This document shows positions 11,841-24,995 of a stretch of 64,000 nucleotides of DNA, in pieces; position 1 is the first letter of the stretch, and every line of letters starts with the position of its first letter. Under the pieces are notes generated by a model. The model ran no database searches, was not told where the DNA came from, and was given only the letters and a program-made list of their open reading frames with translations. This stretch comes from Isoetes taiwanensis (lineage: Eukaryota; Streptophyta; Lycopodiopsida; Isoetales; Isoetaceae): NCBI GenBank assembly GCA_021234155.1, contig JAJEKV010000027.1, positions 17,875,644-17,939,643 on the forward strand. The letters run 5' to 3'. The position numbers and the translations under genes are program-made.

Positions 11841-13765
11841 GAGTCTTAGGAACATTGAATATGAAGATTTTATCTTCAATTTTTTAAAATACTACAATTT
11901 CAGTTATAGACTTCACTTCAATTTTTTGTTAAAAGTTATATTCTCTTAAATTAGAGGTTCTCTCTAAGAACATAGTTCAGAAAAATTCTAGTTGCAAAAA
12001 AAAGTGTCACTGTATAGTCAATTCTCTCTTTGCCCAAAAGAAATTAGTGATTTATATCCCCTTACCTCATTTTAGCCCTTTTTTTGTAAAGAAAAGAAAG
12101 GAAATCTTTGAGGAATATTCTTTTTGCTCCCATTTCAATGATTTGTTCCCATTTAATATGCAATAGTGTTATACATCATTATCCAAAAATCTTAGGTTAT
12201 TTTATCGAATCCTTATGTCCCAACCATGAGGGGGCCAGCATTATCAGGAATGTTGTATACATCATGGCATTGTCGTAATGGTAAGCACATCAGTGAGATT
12301 TCCTTGCACTTTTCAAAAGCTTGCTTTTGTTTCATAGTATACCTTTATTTATCACTCCTAATTTTTATTGATGCATGCATGTGATGGCCTTCACTGTACT
12401 CATATACAAGTGGGCAGCTATATGTTGGGGGTGGGTTTTTTTTTTTTTTTTTTTTTTTTGGGGTAAGTGTTGATAAGGAAATGATGTATATGCTTGACAT
12501 TACTATATTGATGTTTATTCTTTTCTTTGCAATATCATAAAGCATACGTTTGTTTTGGTGTGTTATGAGAGATGTTGTTTTTTGGTGTGGAAAAAAAAAA
12601 TTCAAAAACATGGGCAAGTTCATGAAATTAAACATAGCACATACCACATAACACACCAAAACAAAGATTTTCAAAACAAAATTTCTTCAATTTGTGTCTG
12701 TGCGTGCGTGCATGTGTGTGTGAACATACAAATACACATTATCAATATCCCATTGGGAGGTTTTGTTTATTAGAATTAAAACAAAGGAGTCCCAAAATAA
12801 CCACCATCATTTCTCTAAGCACAATCTCTCTCACCCCTTTTTGTAATAATAAAACTAAGGCGAATGTCCTTTCAATTATAATAGAGACAATCATGCTAAA
12901 CAAAACAAAGGAAACTTGAGTCAAAGATTAGTCCAATAGCTATTTGCCTTGAGCATTAAGATCTTCATTGCATATACTCATCAAGTAAGAAGATAATGGT
13001 CTCCATCAATGCCTCTTAGTGATAAGTCAGTATATTATAGAGATCAATCCATAATAATTTAAAGGTTTGTACACTTTGTTACCTACCTGAGAAAGGCATA
13101 CAGCTTTACATGTTCAAATCTCGCATGCTTTACATGTTCAAATCTGGCATGCTTACAAAATCTCTCGAGTTAGGCGTACTGCCCCATACCATTTTACACA
13201 AAGTTCTGTCTATATAAACAAAACACTTATACTCTTTGTCGAACTGTGATACAGACATAAAATAAGTCTAGAACCTTGGTATATAGATGATGTCAATGTC
13301 CCTTCTCTTAAAACCTGAAAGAAGATATTGCCTAGCCTTCTTGTTTTTCTGTTCAGACATTTATTCTGAAGCAATAGTTTTTAGACCGCTACTGCTATAT
13401 GGATGGCTGAAAAATATTAAAGGAAGGAAGGAAGGAAGTATATTTTAACGTCCGCGGAGACCAAACTTGACCTATGAGACGGTACATGCAGTACACAAAG
13501 CAGATAAAACCACACCAAAAAGACAAATGCTACTATACAATGTGTCCCTACTACTGGGATGAAAAAACCCCCACATGGGAGGAAAAACCCCCTCCTGCTT
13601 GGCTAAAACCCTCCTGCGAATAAAGCAAAAACAGATACAGCAAAACTGCAAGATAATACAAGAAAAAGTAGGATGATTTATTTATTTGTAAATAAAGGAG
13701 ATTCAAATTGGACCATCTTGCAGTTTTGCATTATCTGTTTTGAAGTTTTAAAAGCAAACGCAGGA
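11724..13765. repeat. Left arm of a large inverted repeat
   Basis: This 2.0-kb stretch is repeated in inverse orientation at 22656-24432. Matches include the acidic-tail coding region (11724-11800 against 24350-24432), the block around the poly-T at 12436, the doubled CATGTTCAAATC motif near 13110-13145 (against 23070-23115), and GGACCATCTTGCAGTTTTGC near 13712. Identity by eye is high, about 90% over most parts. The arm differs by an inserted LINE 3' end (13415-13600) and by the length of mononucleotide runs. It contains no complete gene. Confidence 0.9.
13415..13600 (-). mobile_element. 5'-truncated LINE 3' end inside the left arm
   Basis: About 180 bases are present here and absent at the matching place in the right arm (near 22830). 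On the minus strand the insert ends with CTCATAGG, GGTCTCCGCGGACG and TTAAAA followed by CTTCC repeats. That is the same 3' end as the LINE copies at 39460, 40215, 50610 and 58810, with some divergence. It is a short 5'-truncated insertion with a microsatellite tail. The right arm keeps about nine unmatched bases at the site. Confidence 0.7.
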
Positions 13766-14468
13766 ATCCCCCTGTTGCAACAAATGCAATGAAGACTACA
13801 ACCAAAATAACTTCGAAATTCACAGCCATGGCTTTGGGGGGATTGGCAGTAGCATCGAAGCTCCACTCTAGAAGCTTTGTGCAATAGGCCGCCGCCGCCG
13901 CCCTAAAAGAAAAACCTAACGGACCTGTTAGGCTTCGACCTTTTCTGGTCATCAATTCTTCCTCTTCTTGCTTTAACACGTCGCCTTTTTCCTTGCCTTA
14001 TTTTCGAAAGGGGATATACTTGCCAATGGTCATGCCAAGAAAAACTTTTTTTTTTTTTTAATTAAATCTTTTTCCCTACAATCAAAATTTTGAAAAGAAC
14101 ATTTGCCAACGTAATGGTATGGCACATGGTTGAGTGTTGAGAAGTTTAATTAGGTTATCCATTCAGCATAGTCATCTGGGAATATTTGGTTAATTTACAT
14201 CATCTAGAACTTCATCATCAAATTCGGATCATTAGGTTTAGTAGATGCACAACCAACCTGCAATATGGACATATATTTTTGTTTGAAAGATATGATGCAA
14301 TTACCTTTTTGTATGATCATGATATTCCATTTTGTTTAATAACAAGCTTGAATAGGTGCCAAACACAAATCACAAAGACAAACTATTCAAATGGAAGTTT
14401 ATAACAATTTATCTCACAACAAGTTGAGAAATAATTATATAGATTGATTTGAATGCAAGAAATACTTC

Positions 14469-15110
14469 CACTACAAGAGAACAGTGGTTTATTGTCACTT
14501 TTTTTGTCAGTAAAATAACATGTCAAAAAACTGATACAAAAGTGACAATAACTGTGACAAAATTAGTGACATCCAAATGACAATAGATATGACAATGGAG
14601 AGCCACAATAGTGACAAAAAAAGTGACAAAATGAAAACTATCATATGACACTAGACTGACATGGTTCTGACAAAACCGTATGTCAAGAATGTGACAATAA
14701 ATTGTCTTAATAATGACACAAATAGTGCAAAACAAAAGCGACAAAATGATGACTATCATATGACACTAGACTGACATGGTTCTGATAAAACCATATGTCA
14801 AGAATGTGTCAATAAATTGACTTAATAATGACGAAAATAGTGACAAAAAAATGATATAAATATGACTATAATGTACCATTTAGATGACAAAATTGTGACC
14901 ATAGATTGATATAGTTTTGACAAAAGTATTTGCCAGAAATGTGACAATAGACTGACTTTATAATAACAAAAGTAGTGACAAAGAAATGATATAAATACTA
15001 TCACAATATGCCAATAAAATGACCCAAATGTGACAAAAGAGTGAGAATAAGTGACAAAAAAGTGACAATAAGTGAGTGTAAAGTGACTTTGTAGGTAATT
15101 TGATAAAAGT
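14469..15110. repeat. CACTA terminus and GTGACAAAA subterminal repeats
   Basis: CACTACAAGAGAACAG at 14469 fits the conserved terminus of plant CACTA (En/Spm) elements. It is followed to 15100 by dozens of GTGACAAA/GTGACAATA motifs, including two near-identical blocks about 110 bp apart (around 14640 and 14755, each with ATCATATGACACTAGACTGAC). This is the expected architecture of the subterminal transposase-binding region. The minus-strand transposase starts ending at 15115, so this is the 3' end of that element. The opposite terminus was not found. Confidence 0.85.
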
Positions 15111-15114
15111 GTCT

Positions 15115-17160
15115 TCAAGAATGTAAAGATACCATCAACCATCTCCCTGCATGCTCATCATTGAGCTTTAATGCAGTAGTATCAATAAGACGTCTGCGCC
15201 TGGGTACAACATGAACCACAATCCACCACCTTGGGTTAGCAGGGTTTTTAGTAAAGAAAATCTGTTCAACTTGTTTAGGGTAAACAAATGGTTCGTTCAT
15301 TTCTCCAAGAATCTGTGTTGAATCAATCTCGTAGAAACCTGAAGGATGTGATCTCACGGTCTTATTTCTGCCTCTATAAATAACTTTGAACCACTTTGCC
15401 TTCAATATAGTTACATGAAATGAACGGAAGTCAACATCCATAATATTGGTGATTTGCCCAACATAATTAAGATTACCCGTAACTGGTTGCCGATCACGTT
15501 GACTAGCTTGGCTTTTTTGTTCAAATTGAGAAGCAATTCCACAGTCATTTGTCAGACGACCTTTATCAACTTCTATAGTTCGAAGATGATTTCCATAAGC
15601 CCACATAGAATTGTGGAAACGAGCCTGCATTTTACAGGATATGAGAAAGCAAATCATATGTATGTAGCAAACATTACCAATAAATAGAAAGTTATACCTT
15701 CTTAACGCATCCAAGTGCGATATTGAAGTCATCCTTTGGAACATCCTCTCCATTATCTCGTGCATTTTCCATTGCTTCAAGCAACCAATCACAAGTCATA
15801 TCCTCAGGCAATTCTTCCAATGATTCTGGATATAGAACATGTTTTCGGCCATGATGTATGCTATTATGTGCAAAATCTTGCCTGGCCATCTCCCTCTCTT
15901 CTCTAGCAAGTCTATACCTCTCCCTCCACTTATCAAGACTATCAGTATTACGTACTATTACAAACTTATTTATTTCTTCAAACATTTCCTCGTTCAATTT
16001 GCGTTGGACTCCATGACCTTGCAAGACTTCTTCTGCTACTTCCTTATCTTCCTCACCATTCCAAATCTTTGGTGCATCTTTGTGTATTGAAATTGTGGCT
16101 TCACTTAAAAAGAACAATGTTTCATAAAGCAAGTGACCCTCGGTCATGGACCCCTTAGGCCTAGCCATTTGCCGGATGTATCATTTCAAAACTTTCATGT
16201 ACTGTTCTAAACAAAACATCCACCGACTTGGAGCTGGTCCAAGAAGCCGGATTTCTTCTGGTAATGAACCAATAAGTGTACTTGAAGGTCAAAAAAACTT
16301 GTAGGAAGCTCTTTCTCCAGTGCACAGAAGCTCAACTATCTCAACCTCCATTCTTGAAATGTCATCTAAGCTAATCTCTTTCATTGAGACCCATGTATAC
16401 ACAAAATTGGTAGTTGTTAACAACAAAATTGAAAACAAACTACTAACAAAGTTTTTAAACCATACCTTGCAAACTTTCCAAGTCGATATATAATGTCACG
16501 TATGTTACTCGTACGACAATTCTCAATTGCACATGGAAGAATGTGCTACAATGCAACAAACACACATAATGAAGAAATATCCAACAAGATAATTAATACA
16601 AAATTAATACCTGTATAAATTTGTGCCAATCATGGGACTTTAACCCACTAAGATCACCATCTTTTGTGAAGCCTTTACGTAGTGACGCACCATAGCCGGT
16701 AGGAGTGCGCATTTTGGATATAATATTAGTCACTTGCAACTCCTCTGATTTACTTAGAACCCACGGTGCCTTGGGTAACATAATGGCTTTGCCCTCCTCT
16801 TCAATAGGCCATAAGGTACGCATTATGTTACAATCTTGTAAGTCTCTTCTAGCACTTAATTTCTCACAATCCCCAGTCAAATGTCTCCAGAGTGATTGTC
16901 CAACATTTTTGAAGACATGCATAGGATCGAGTAGGTGCACAAGTTTTAGTTCTGGCCAATATTCAAGGCGATAAAATATGGATAAATGTTTCATGCCTGG
17001 TGGTGGTATAATATCATCATCATTCGAAGCACCTTGTGATTCACGCGCCATAGTCCATGTTTCTAACCAATCCTTGGGTGTCCTACGCGTCGGTCGCTTA
17101 GTAGCATTTGATCCTCGCATAGGTGATTGCATGGTAGGTACTTTTTGTGTCTGCGATATA
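15115..17160 (-). pseudogene. CACTA TNP2 C-terminal half with DUF4218 and DUF4216
   Basis: Read on the minus strand. 17132-16593 has MKHLSIFYRLEYWPELKLVH, LDPMHVFKNV, TPTGYGASL and DLSGLKSHDWHKF, the central part of the TNP2 family. 16540-16090 gives LEKELPTSFFDLQVHLLVH and, after a frame change, GPAPSRWMFCLEQYMKVLK and ARPKGSMTEGHLLYE, the DUF4218 domain, with one internal stop after MKVLK. 15692-15115 gives the DUF4216-type region (HVTILKAKWFKV, PFVYPKQVEQIFF, WWIVVHVV). Several introns separate these parts. The N-terminal TNP2 half is missing here. A stop and a frameshift make it a pseudogene. It is bounded at its 3' end by the CACTA terminus at 14469. Confidence 0.8.
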
Positions 17161-17218
17161 TTTGCTTCTTAAGGTGCTTGGAGCGAAGTCAAATCAGTTC
17201 CACATGATGGGCAACCAT

Positions 17219-18355
17219 TCATTTCCGCTTTCCTTGAGTTCTCATTTCTAACTCATATCTACCTTCAAAAGCATTTTCTAAACGTGTAGCAAGCCAATGA
17301 ATCTTGAATTTAGTCACTAAGCCTTCCTCTTTGACTGTCTCAAGTACTTTTGCTATCCAAAAAGTTCGACCTTTGTCATTCTCCTCGATCGGAAGAGCAA
17401 TCAGCATACCTTTGCCAATTTTTGTAATATTACTTAGAGGCTCATTCCTGCATCTTGGTCCAAGGTACATGACTCAGTTCGTGTCTTCCTCTGCTGCAGG
17501 TGCTATTGTAGCATTGCTTGGACATGCCTGGTTCTGGGGTTGATGGAAGGTGTTAGGCCACTGAAAAGGTTCTTGCAATTTCCTTAGAGCTAGGTTTTGA
17601 ATAACAATCGTTTGTTCAAGAAAGAAATTTCTCCATCACATCTGGTCTTCGTCTAAGAAGTACTTAAAGTTTAAGGAAGTTCTACCAAGCAAGTGTCTGG
17701 AACAGATTTGAGGAAGCGCAACTCCTCTGGTGGACTCCAATCTTTAGTTGTTGTGTACTTATTTCCTTGTAAAAAGCTTTCTCCATTCTTCAAGTTAAAC
17801 TTGATCTGGTATTGAAACGTGAGATCATTCAACTTGTTCACAACTTCTTCTTGGTTAAAACGCCGAGAGAAAACAAATTCTCTAAAGTCAGTAGTGTCCT
17901 TTAGAAGCTCAACAAATGGTATGAGAATGTAAGAGTCTTCAATGATTCGAAGTAAAACAGGAAGATAAAGAGATGTCTTCCTTCTAAGATGCACGAAAAA
18001 TCTGGTAAACATCTGGTCTATTTGACCATGAGTGTGCCCTACAAGTAAAAATTCGAGCTTTATTTTTCTGAAGATCCCTAACTCCATTAGCATGGCACAA
18101 TAAGCGAAGAGTGTTTGATTCTTGTTCTCCCTAGTAGTGTTGTCAACTTGCAAGTAGAGCATTGGTGGTAATTGCTTTTGCTCACACAACATCGTGTTAA
18201 GAATTGTAATTGTGAGGTTCGGGTCACCATGCAAATTTGGATACGTTAAAAGTACTTTGCACTTTAGACTTCCTTTGAAGATCATAACTCCTACAAGGTG
18301 GACCGTAACAAAGCATTCATCTGACACATCTTTAGGAATATTCAAGGAATGAGGT

Positions 18356-18394
<39 letters not shown>

Positions 18395-19091
18395 TTTAAT
18401 CCATTCCATCAATTACAGACATATATTGCTGTGGACGTTCAAGAGCTTTTTTTCTGTACTTGGCAAGCTTCCTTCTTTCGGCTGCTTCTTGTTCATGGTG
18501 GTGTCTAGCAAGATTCTATTGCACAATATCTCTTGAAGAAATCAGGTCAAAGGGATTATATGAAGCAAGTGTGAGATTAAAGAATTTTAACTTACTTCTT
18601 TCGACCTCTGTCTTTGCAGTTTCTCTTTGATTCTTTAATTCTACACATCTTGAACAAGCGTACATTCTATGTATCCTCCAATTTTCACAAGATCAAATTC
18701 ATTTTTCCACAGTCTAGTGAAGTGTGAAAGAGATGTGCTGAGACTGAATGCATGTCTCTTTATATTCTTGGAAGACATCTTTTTTTGTGATGTTGTCAGT
18801 CAAATGATACATATTGCTGTTAGGCAACTTTTCACATGTTTCTCTAAAATATTTCTCTATCCACGACATAGTAGCTAGGGCATGCATTGTTACAACTCTT
18901 CATGATCTGCAATGATCATCACTTGCTGGATTTTTATCCATATATATTCGAGACATTCTATTGGACCCTAAACGGTGGATAGCCATAAAGCATTTCTTGT
19001 AGACTTGTTCACGGTTAATATAGTGCAAGAAGGTGTGGTGGTGTGGTCTTACATGATAAGCCAAGTAGGCATTCTGATCTGCCAATGTCAT
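17219..19091 (-). pseudogene. DUF7869-type transposon gene (broken)
   Basis: The 225-residue frame at 18345-17671 has the block order I associate with DUF7869 proteins: HLVGVMIFKG, PNLTITILN, LPPMLYLQVDNTTRENKNQ and EFLLVGHTHGQIDQMFTRF. Upstream, 18510-18400 gives RHHHEQEAAERRKLAKYRKK and SVIDGMD. The next codon is TAA where CAA (Gln) is expected, and a 34-base homopolymer then separates it from TLPHSLNIP. 17470-17219 (IALPIEENDKGRTFWIAKV, KIHWLA) looks like the C-terminal module of such proteins. 19091-18900 may be an N-terminal exon. These proteins are found in repetitive elements and their catalysis is not established. The D..D and GHTH residues suggest a metal-dependent fold, which is inference. 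Confidence 0.55.
18360..18393. repeat. T34 homopolymer inside the DUF7869-type gene
   Basis: An uninterrupted run of 34 T on the plus strand falls between the codons for DGMD and TLPHS of the minus-strand gene. Related genes would have only a few bases there (Gln-Asn-Lys), so this is slippage growth of a short A-run or a poly-A insertion. Confidence 0.95.
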
Positions 19092-20242
19092 TGAACTGTA
19101 ATTGTAACATGAAGTTTAGCCATGTTGAATCTGTTAATGCAACCCAATGAGCAGCATTTAGTTCTTAGAAATCTCCTCATGCTCTTCATCCTGGACTTCG
19201 TGAGGGTTGGAAAGGTAGTGGCAGTCTACTAGTTGTTGGACTCGAAGTTGTCTTGGAGGAGCAACAAGGATCTGATCGTGGTAGGAGTCGGAGAAGCGTA
19301 GATATCAATACAATATGGCGAAGTGTTCCCTCTGAACTAGAGGAACTAGAGACAACGAAAGATGATGGAAGTTTATTCACGACGCGGTTAACCATCAACA
19401 ACTGCAAAACATTAGGGACATATAAGAAACTTACTTTACTGTTATGCATTTGTTATTCGATAATACAAGAACAATCAAGTTAATGAGGGCAGAAGAAAAT
19501 CAAAAGCTATTCCGGAATATATTAGATCAGCCTAATTTGACAAGTCGTATTCCACTTTACATTAGAAAAAGAGAACGGACCATGAACTATCTTTAAACAA
19601 ATGAGCACCTCAGTTGCGTATTCCGGTTTCATAGCTCTAGTCACCAATCCAGCGCCAAGGCATCGCTGCAACTTGGGCATCCAACATTCCTCTTCATTTC
19701 GCCTGCTGCGCGCCCTGATCTGCGAAAGGTTGAGACTCTGTTGCCTTTCAAATGCCAAGGAGCAGTCCTGGTTGAAGGAAACTTGGACGACCACGAAAGC
19801 CTGATCGCTGCCATCTCCAAAGTCGACGTGGTCATTTCTGCCTTGGGCGAAAGCCTCCTGCTAAAGCAACTCAATATCATCCATGCCATCAAAGCAGTTG
19901 GCAATGTCAAGGTGCTGCTATGTTACCAATGTGAATGTGAATTTGAATTTGAATTTGAACGTTTTCTACCTTCGTCTGTTTCTGCAGAGATTTCTGCCCT
20001 CGGAATTTGGTTCTGATCCCGATCGAATGGCGCATTCCCTAGAGCCTTGCCTCTATTGTTTGAACAAAACGAGCGGTCCAATCCGACGAAATGTTGAACG
20101 TCGCGAAATTCTTACACATATGTCTCTGCCAATTGCTCTGCCGGTTATTTTCTAGGAAGTTTGGGTGAGCTTGGAGTTCTCATGCCTCCAAAGAAGGAGA
20201 TCACTCTCTATGGAGATGGCACTCGCAAGGGTAAGACATGCC

Positions 20243-20392
<150 letters not shown>

Positions 20393-20467
20393 CATTCATA
20401 TTTTATTTGTAGCGGTAAGGGTTGTCCAAGAAGATATTGGAATCTATTCTCTTCGAGCTGCCGATGA

Positions 20468-20631
<164 letters not shown>

Positions 20632-21129
20632 ATTCATATTTTATTTGTAGTGGTATGGGTTGTCGAAGAAGATATTGGAATCTATTCTCTTCGAGCTGCC
20701 GATGATCCTAGAACGTTGAACACTACCTTATACATCAGACCACCAGCAAATGTTTTGTCTCAAGATGAGGTGATTTCGATGTGGAGGACATAAGTGGGGA
20801 GAAGCTTAAACGAAAATCCATCTCTGAACAAGATTTTCTGAAAAGCATCCAAGGTATGAGATTAGATATTTGCATTGCTTTTCTTTGTCTCCCCATGCTA
20901 AGATTGTTTTCTTTGTGTATGTGCCAAAATCAGAGTCCGAAATGAGTAAGTTCCTCGCCATTTCCTATCACGTATTGTATGAGGGCAATCTTGTGTTTGA
21001 GATTGAGCAAGGTGAAGAAGCATCCCAACTATATCCTGACATGAAGTGCACAAGTATTTATGAGTACTTACTTCAATTTGTATAGAGCTTTATGCTTCAT
21101 GCATATTGATGCATGAAAAATATCCAAAA

Positions 21130-22655
21130 GTTGAAGGTGCATTCATCTGAAGGAGACAAAGGCGCAGTACCTTGCCAGGCATCAGTGGGAGATGTTCGGC
21201 CTGCTGGACACTCATCCTCGAACCTTTTGGCGCAGAGTGCTTCGAAGGCCAGCCCAGCCTACAGGGGACATCACACCCGGGCAGTAGCTCTATGACCCAC
21301 CAGGGACGCGTGCGCCCATACCCCCACAGGATGGCCCCCCATTGGTTCTCGCGGAGGAGGATGTTGTGGAGGGCCTGCAGCGGCTAGCTAATGGGAAGGC
21401 AGCTGACCTCGATGGTATGCAGGCCGAGTTACTCAAATGGGCAGGGCAGCCGCTGGTGCCGATCCTCACTACCCTGTTCAACAGAGCATTGCAGGAAGGT
21501 TTCCCCCGACAATGGACGACAAGCAGGGTTGTCCCCATTCACAACGCGGGCGACCCACACTGTCCGACCCAATTAATCTGGACGATCATGGTCGGGCCTC
21601 GGATTTGCCAAACCGCTATCGGCATTCTCGAAAGCAAGAGTTGACCCGGCCGGGTAGAGGCAGCAGATGTGCGAGCCCTCACACAAGCAGGCTTTAGACC
21701 CCGCCACTCAACGATTGACCATATCTTTACACTGCGAGCACTGATTGAAGACAGCCGGAACCATCGGCAGGACTTGTATTGCTGCTTTATGGACTTCGCG
21801 AAGGCTTTTGATACGGTCCCCCGGGGAAAGCTATGGGCTAGACTGCGTCAACTGGGGCTGCCGCTGCCTGTGCAGAATGCCATATACAGGCTGTGTGAGA
21901 GTTGTTTTGGTAGGATGCAGCCGACGGGCCAAGCATTCACCAAGTATTATCGGGTCCCAAGCAGGGATGCCCCCTCTCACCAACACTTTTTGGCCTCTAC
22001 ATTGATCAGTTAGAGCCCTGGCTTACTGAGCATGGGGGGGATGGCATACAGCTTTTGCACCAGGTCACCCGCCAGCTCATCTATGCGGACAATGTTGACC
22101 TTCTGGCCCACACCCCAGAAGCTATGCAGTCTCATCTGGATGCCCTATACACATTCTGTCAGGCTACAGACATGCGCGTGAATCTGGCCAAGACCAGGGT
22201 GGTTCTCATATCCTCTTCACGCCACCCCACGCCTCCTGCACTCACATATCGGGGACAGCCTGTGGAGGTCACGCCCACTCCTAGGGGTGGAGTTCCCCTC
22301 GCCTCTGCTGGGAGGCCCCATCCACTTGCCGGTGACAAAGCAGGGCCGGAAAGCGCTTTATGCCATGCGTAACAACGGCCATCGTGCATAGCTCTATGAT
22401 TGGGGCCATCACACATCTCTGCTTTCGAACCGGTCGAGCCCCGTCCCCTTCAGATGCGGGTCGAGGTTTGGGGCCCTGGCCGCCTCTTTGGCACTGGAAT
22501 GACTTGGAGCAGGTGCAGAAGGCATTTTTGGCATGGGCACTTGGGGTGAAACCTTTAGTCCCCTATCAGATTCTGCTACAGGAAACTGGATTCTTGCTGC
22601 TTCAGCGGGCAGCCCTTGATAGACACATCGTCTATTTTCAGAAAGTGGTTAATAT
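21130..22655 (+). mobile_element. Degenerate non-LTR retrotransposon, RT region
   Basis: The plus strand encodes successive blocks of a non-LTR reverse transcriptase in changing frames. 21360-21560 has LANGKAADLDGMQAELLKW and RQWTTSRVVPIHNAGD. 21669-21940 has AGFRPRHSTIDHIFTLRALI and YCCFMDFAKAFDTVPRGKLW, the finger and catalytic block A with F-x-D. 22075-22200 has QLIYADNVDLLAH, in which the usual D-D pair of block C reads D-N, and VNLAKTRVVL. 22500-22650 has the distal QRAALDRHIVYFQKVVN. It is not the L1-type of 30-34 kb. The copy stops abruptly at about 22655 where the right arm of the inverted repeat starts. Frameshifts and the D to N change indicate it is dead. A sister copy is at 37865-39500. 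Confidence 0.85.
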
Positions 22656-24432
22656 GGGTGATCCTGCGTTTGCTTTCAAAACTTCAAAACAGATAATGCA
22701 AAACTGCAAGATGGTCCAATTTGCATCTCCTTCATTTATAAATAAATAAATCATCCTACTTTTTCTTGTATTATTTGCTGTATCTGTTTTTGCTTTATTC
22801 GCAGGAGGGTTTTAGCCAAGCAGGAGGGTAGGTTTTCTTTAATACTTTTCAGCCATACATATAGCAGCAGCGGTTCAAAAACTATTGTTTCAGGAAGAAA
22901 TGACTGAACAGAAAAACAAGAAGGCTCGACAATATCTTCTTTCAGGTTTTAAGAGAAGGGACATTGACATCATCTATATGCCAAGGTTCTAGACTTATTT
23001 TATGTTTGTATCACTGTTCGACAAAGAGTATAATGGGGCAGTGCGCCTAACTCGAGAGATTTTGTAAGCATGCCAGATTTGAACATGTAAAGCATGCGAG
23101 ATTTGAACATGTAAAGTTGTATGCCTTTCTCAGGCAGGTAACAGAGTGTACAAACCTTTAAATTATTACAGATTGATCTCTGTAATATGACTGACTTATC
23201 ACTAAGAGGCATTGATGGAGACTATTATCTTCTTACTTGATGAGTATATGCAATGAAGATCTTCATGCTCAAGGCAAATTGCTATTGGACTAATCTTTGA
23301 CTCAAGTTTCTTTCCTTTTGTTTAGCACGATTGTCTGTATTATTGAAAGGACATTCGCCTTAGTTTTATTATTTCAAAAAGGGGTGAGAGAGATTGTGCT
23401 TAAAGAAATGATGGTGGTTATTTTGGGACTCCTTTGTTTTAATTCTAACAGACAAAACCTCTCAATGGGATATTGATAATGTGTATTTGTATGTTCACAC
23501 ACGCACACACACAAATTGAATTGAAAATCTTTGTTTTAGTCTGTTATGCGGGATAAGTGCTATGTTTAATTTCATAAACTTGCCCATGTTTTTTGAATTT
23601 TTTTTTCCTACACCAAAAAAAAAACATCTCTCATAATACACCAAAACAAACTTATGCTTTATGATATTGCAAAGAAAAAGAATACTTACCCCCCTCCCCC
23701 CTTCCCCAAACCCACCCCCAGCACATAGCTGCCCACTTGTATATGAGTACAGTGACGGCCATCACATGTGTGCATCAATAAAAATTAGGAGTGATAAATA
23801 AAGGTATACTATGAAACAAAGCAAGCTTTTGAAAAGTGCAAGGAAATCTCACTAATGTGCTTACCATTATGACAATGCCATGATGTATACAACATTCTTA
23901 ATAATGCTGGCCCCTCATGGTTGGGACACAAGGATAATAAAATAACCTAAGATTTTTGGATAATGACGTATAACACTATTGCGTATTAAACGGGAGCAAA
24001 TCATCTAAACGGGAGCAGAAAGAATATTTCTCAAAGATTTCCTTTCCTTTTCTTTACAAAAAAGGGGCTAAAATGAGGTAACAAAAAAGGGACATAAATC
24101 ACTAATTGTTTTTGGGCAAGAAGAGAATTGACCATGTCAAAGTGACATTTTTCTTTGCAACTAGAATTTTCCTGAAGTATGTTCTTAGAGAGAACCTCTA
24201 ATTTAAGAGAATATAACTTTTAACAAAAAATTGAAGTGAAGTCTATAACTGAAATTGTAGTATTTTAAAAAATTGAAGATAAAATCTTCATATTCAATGT
24301 TCCTAAGACTAAGTTATGTGCAAAAGTGCGAGAAGTGATGAGAGAAGGATCCAGCATGTCATCATATTCATTTATGCAATCTTCATCACCTTCACTTCTT
24401 TCACTTTCACTTGAGGAAGTACTTGACTCATT
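22656..24432. repeat. Right arm of the large inverted repeat
   Basis: Inverse copy of 11724-13765, beginning with TGATCCTGCGTTTGC and ending at the acidic-tail coding sequence (CTTCACTTCTTTCACTTTCA, then CTTGAGGAAGTACTTGA). It lacks the LINE tail present in the left arm. Its C-rich stretch at 23690-23720 replaces the long T-run of the left arm. No gene is complete in it. Confidence 0.9.
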
Positions 24433-24990
24433 AGAGTTTTTTTGGAATCAATTAAGGGCCGAAACTTGATGCCACATCAAAAAGCTCGCGGCCAATGGGG
24501 AGCCGAGCTTGTACATAGTTTTTTTTACCGAGCCTTGGTTTCGCCATTCCAGGTGTCAGCTGCACATTCAGCTTAAATCATCAAGAAAACCAGAGCAGCA
24601 TTTCTATTCTGTGTCTTGGAGTCCTCCGGAGTCCTGCCATCGTGGATACCATCATCGGCTATGGCGTTCTTCAGGCTATGGCAGAACCAGGCCGGCTGCA
24701 TCATGCTAGATATCGCAAAAAATGAGGATGGCTTTTATTTATTCCGCTCATATGTATCTCCCGGAGTGTTGGATCCTTCCTGTTGGATCTTGCAGCTCTA
24801 TTATAAGAATGGGCAAAGCCGATTCTTCAGGCCGACTTCCTTGAAGTGATTCATGTGGATCCGGCAGTCTATCCTTGAATCCGGCAGTCATGTGGATCGG
24901 TTCTTAATCGAGCATTCCTAATCGAGCCAGAATTGAGAAAAACCATTCTGCTCTGTTTCAGGAACGTACCTTACAGAGGTCTAGCTAGGC
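24433..24990. other. Unassigned sequence right of the repeat arm
   Basis: Open frames at 24509-24709 and 24616-24849 overlap and show no family I recognise. The region has mixed base composition and is bounded on the left by the end of the inverted repeat. Confidence 0.4.
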
Positions 24991-24995
24991 GCATT

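Noticed and set aside
13130-13150. TTCAAATC motifs as tRNA T-loops
   Set aside because: No acceptor stem, anticodon arm or RNA polymerase III box A could be matched around them.
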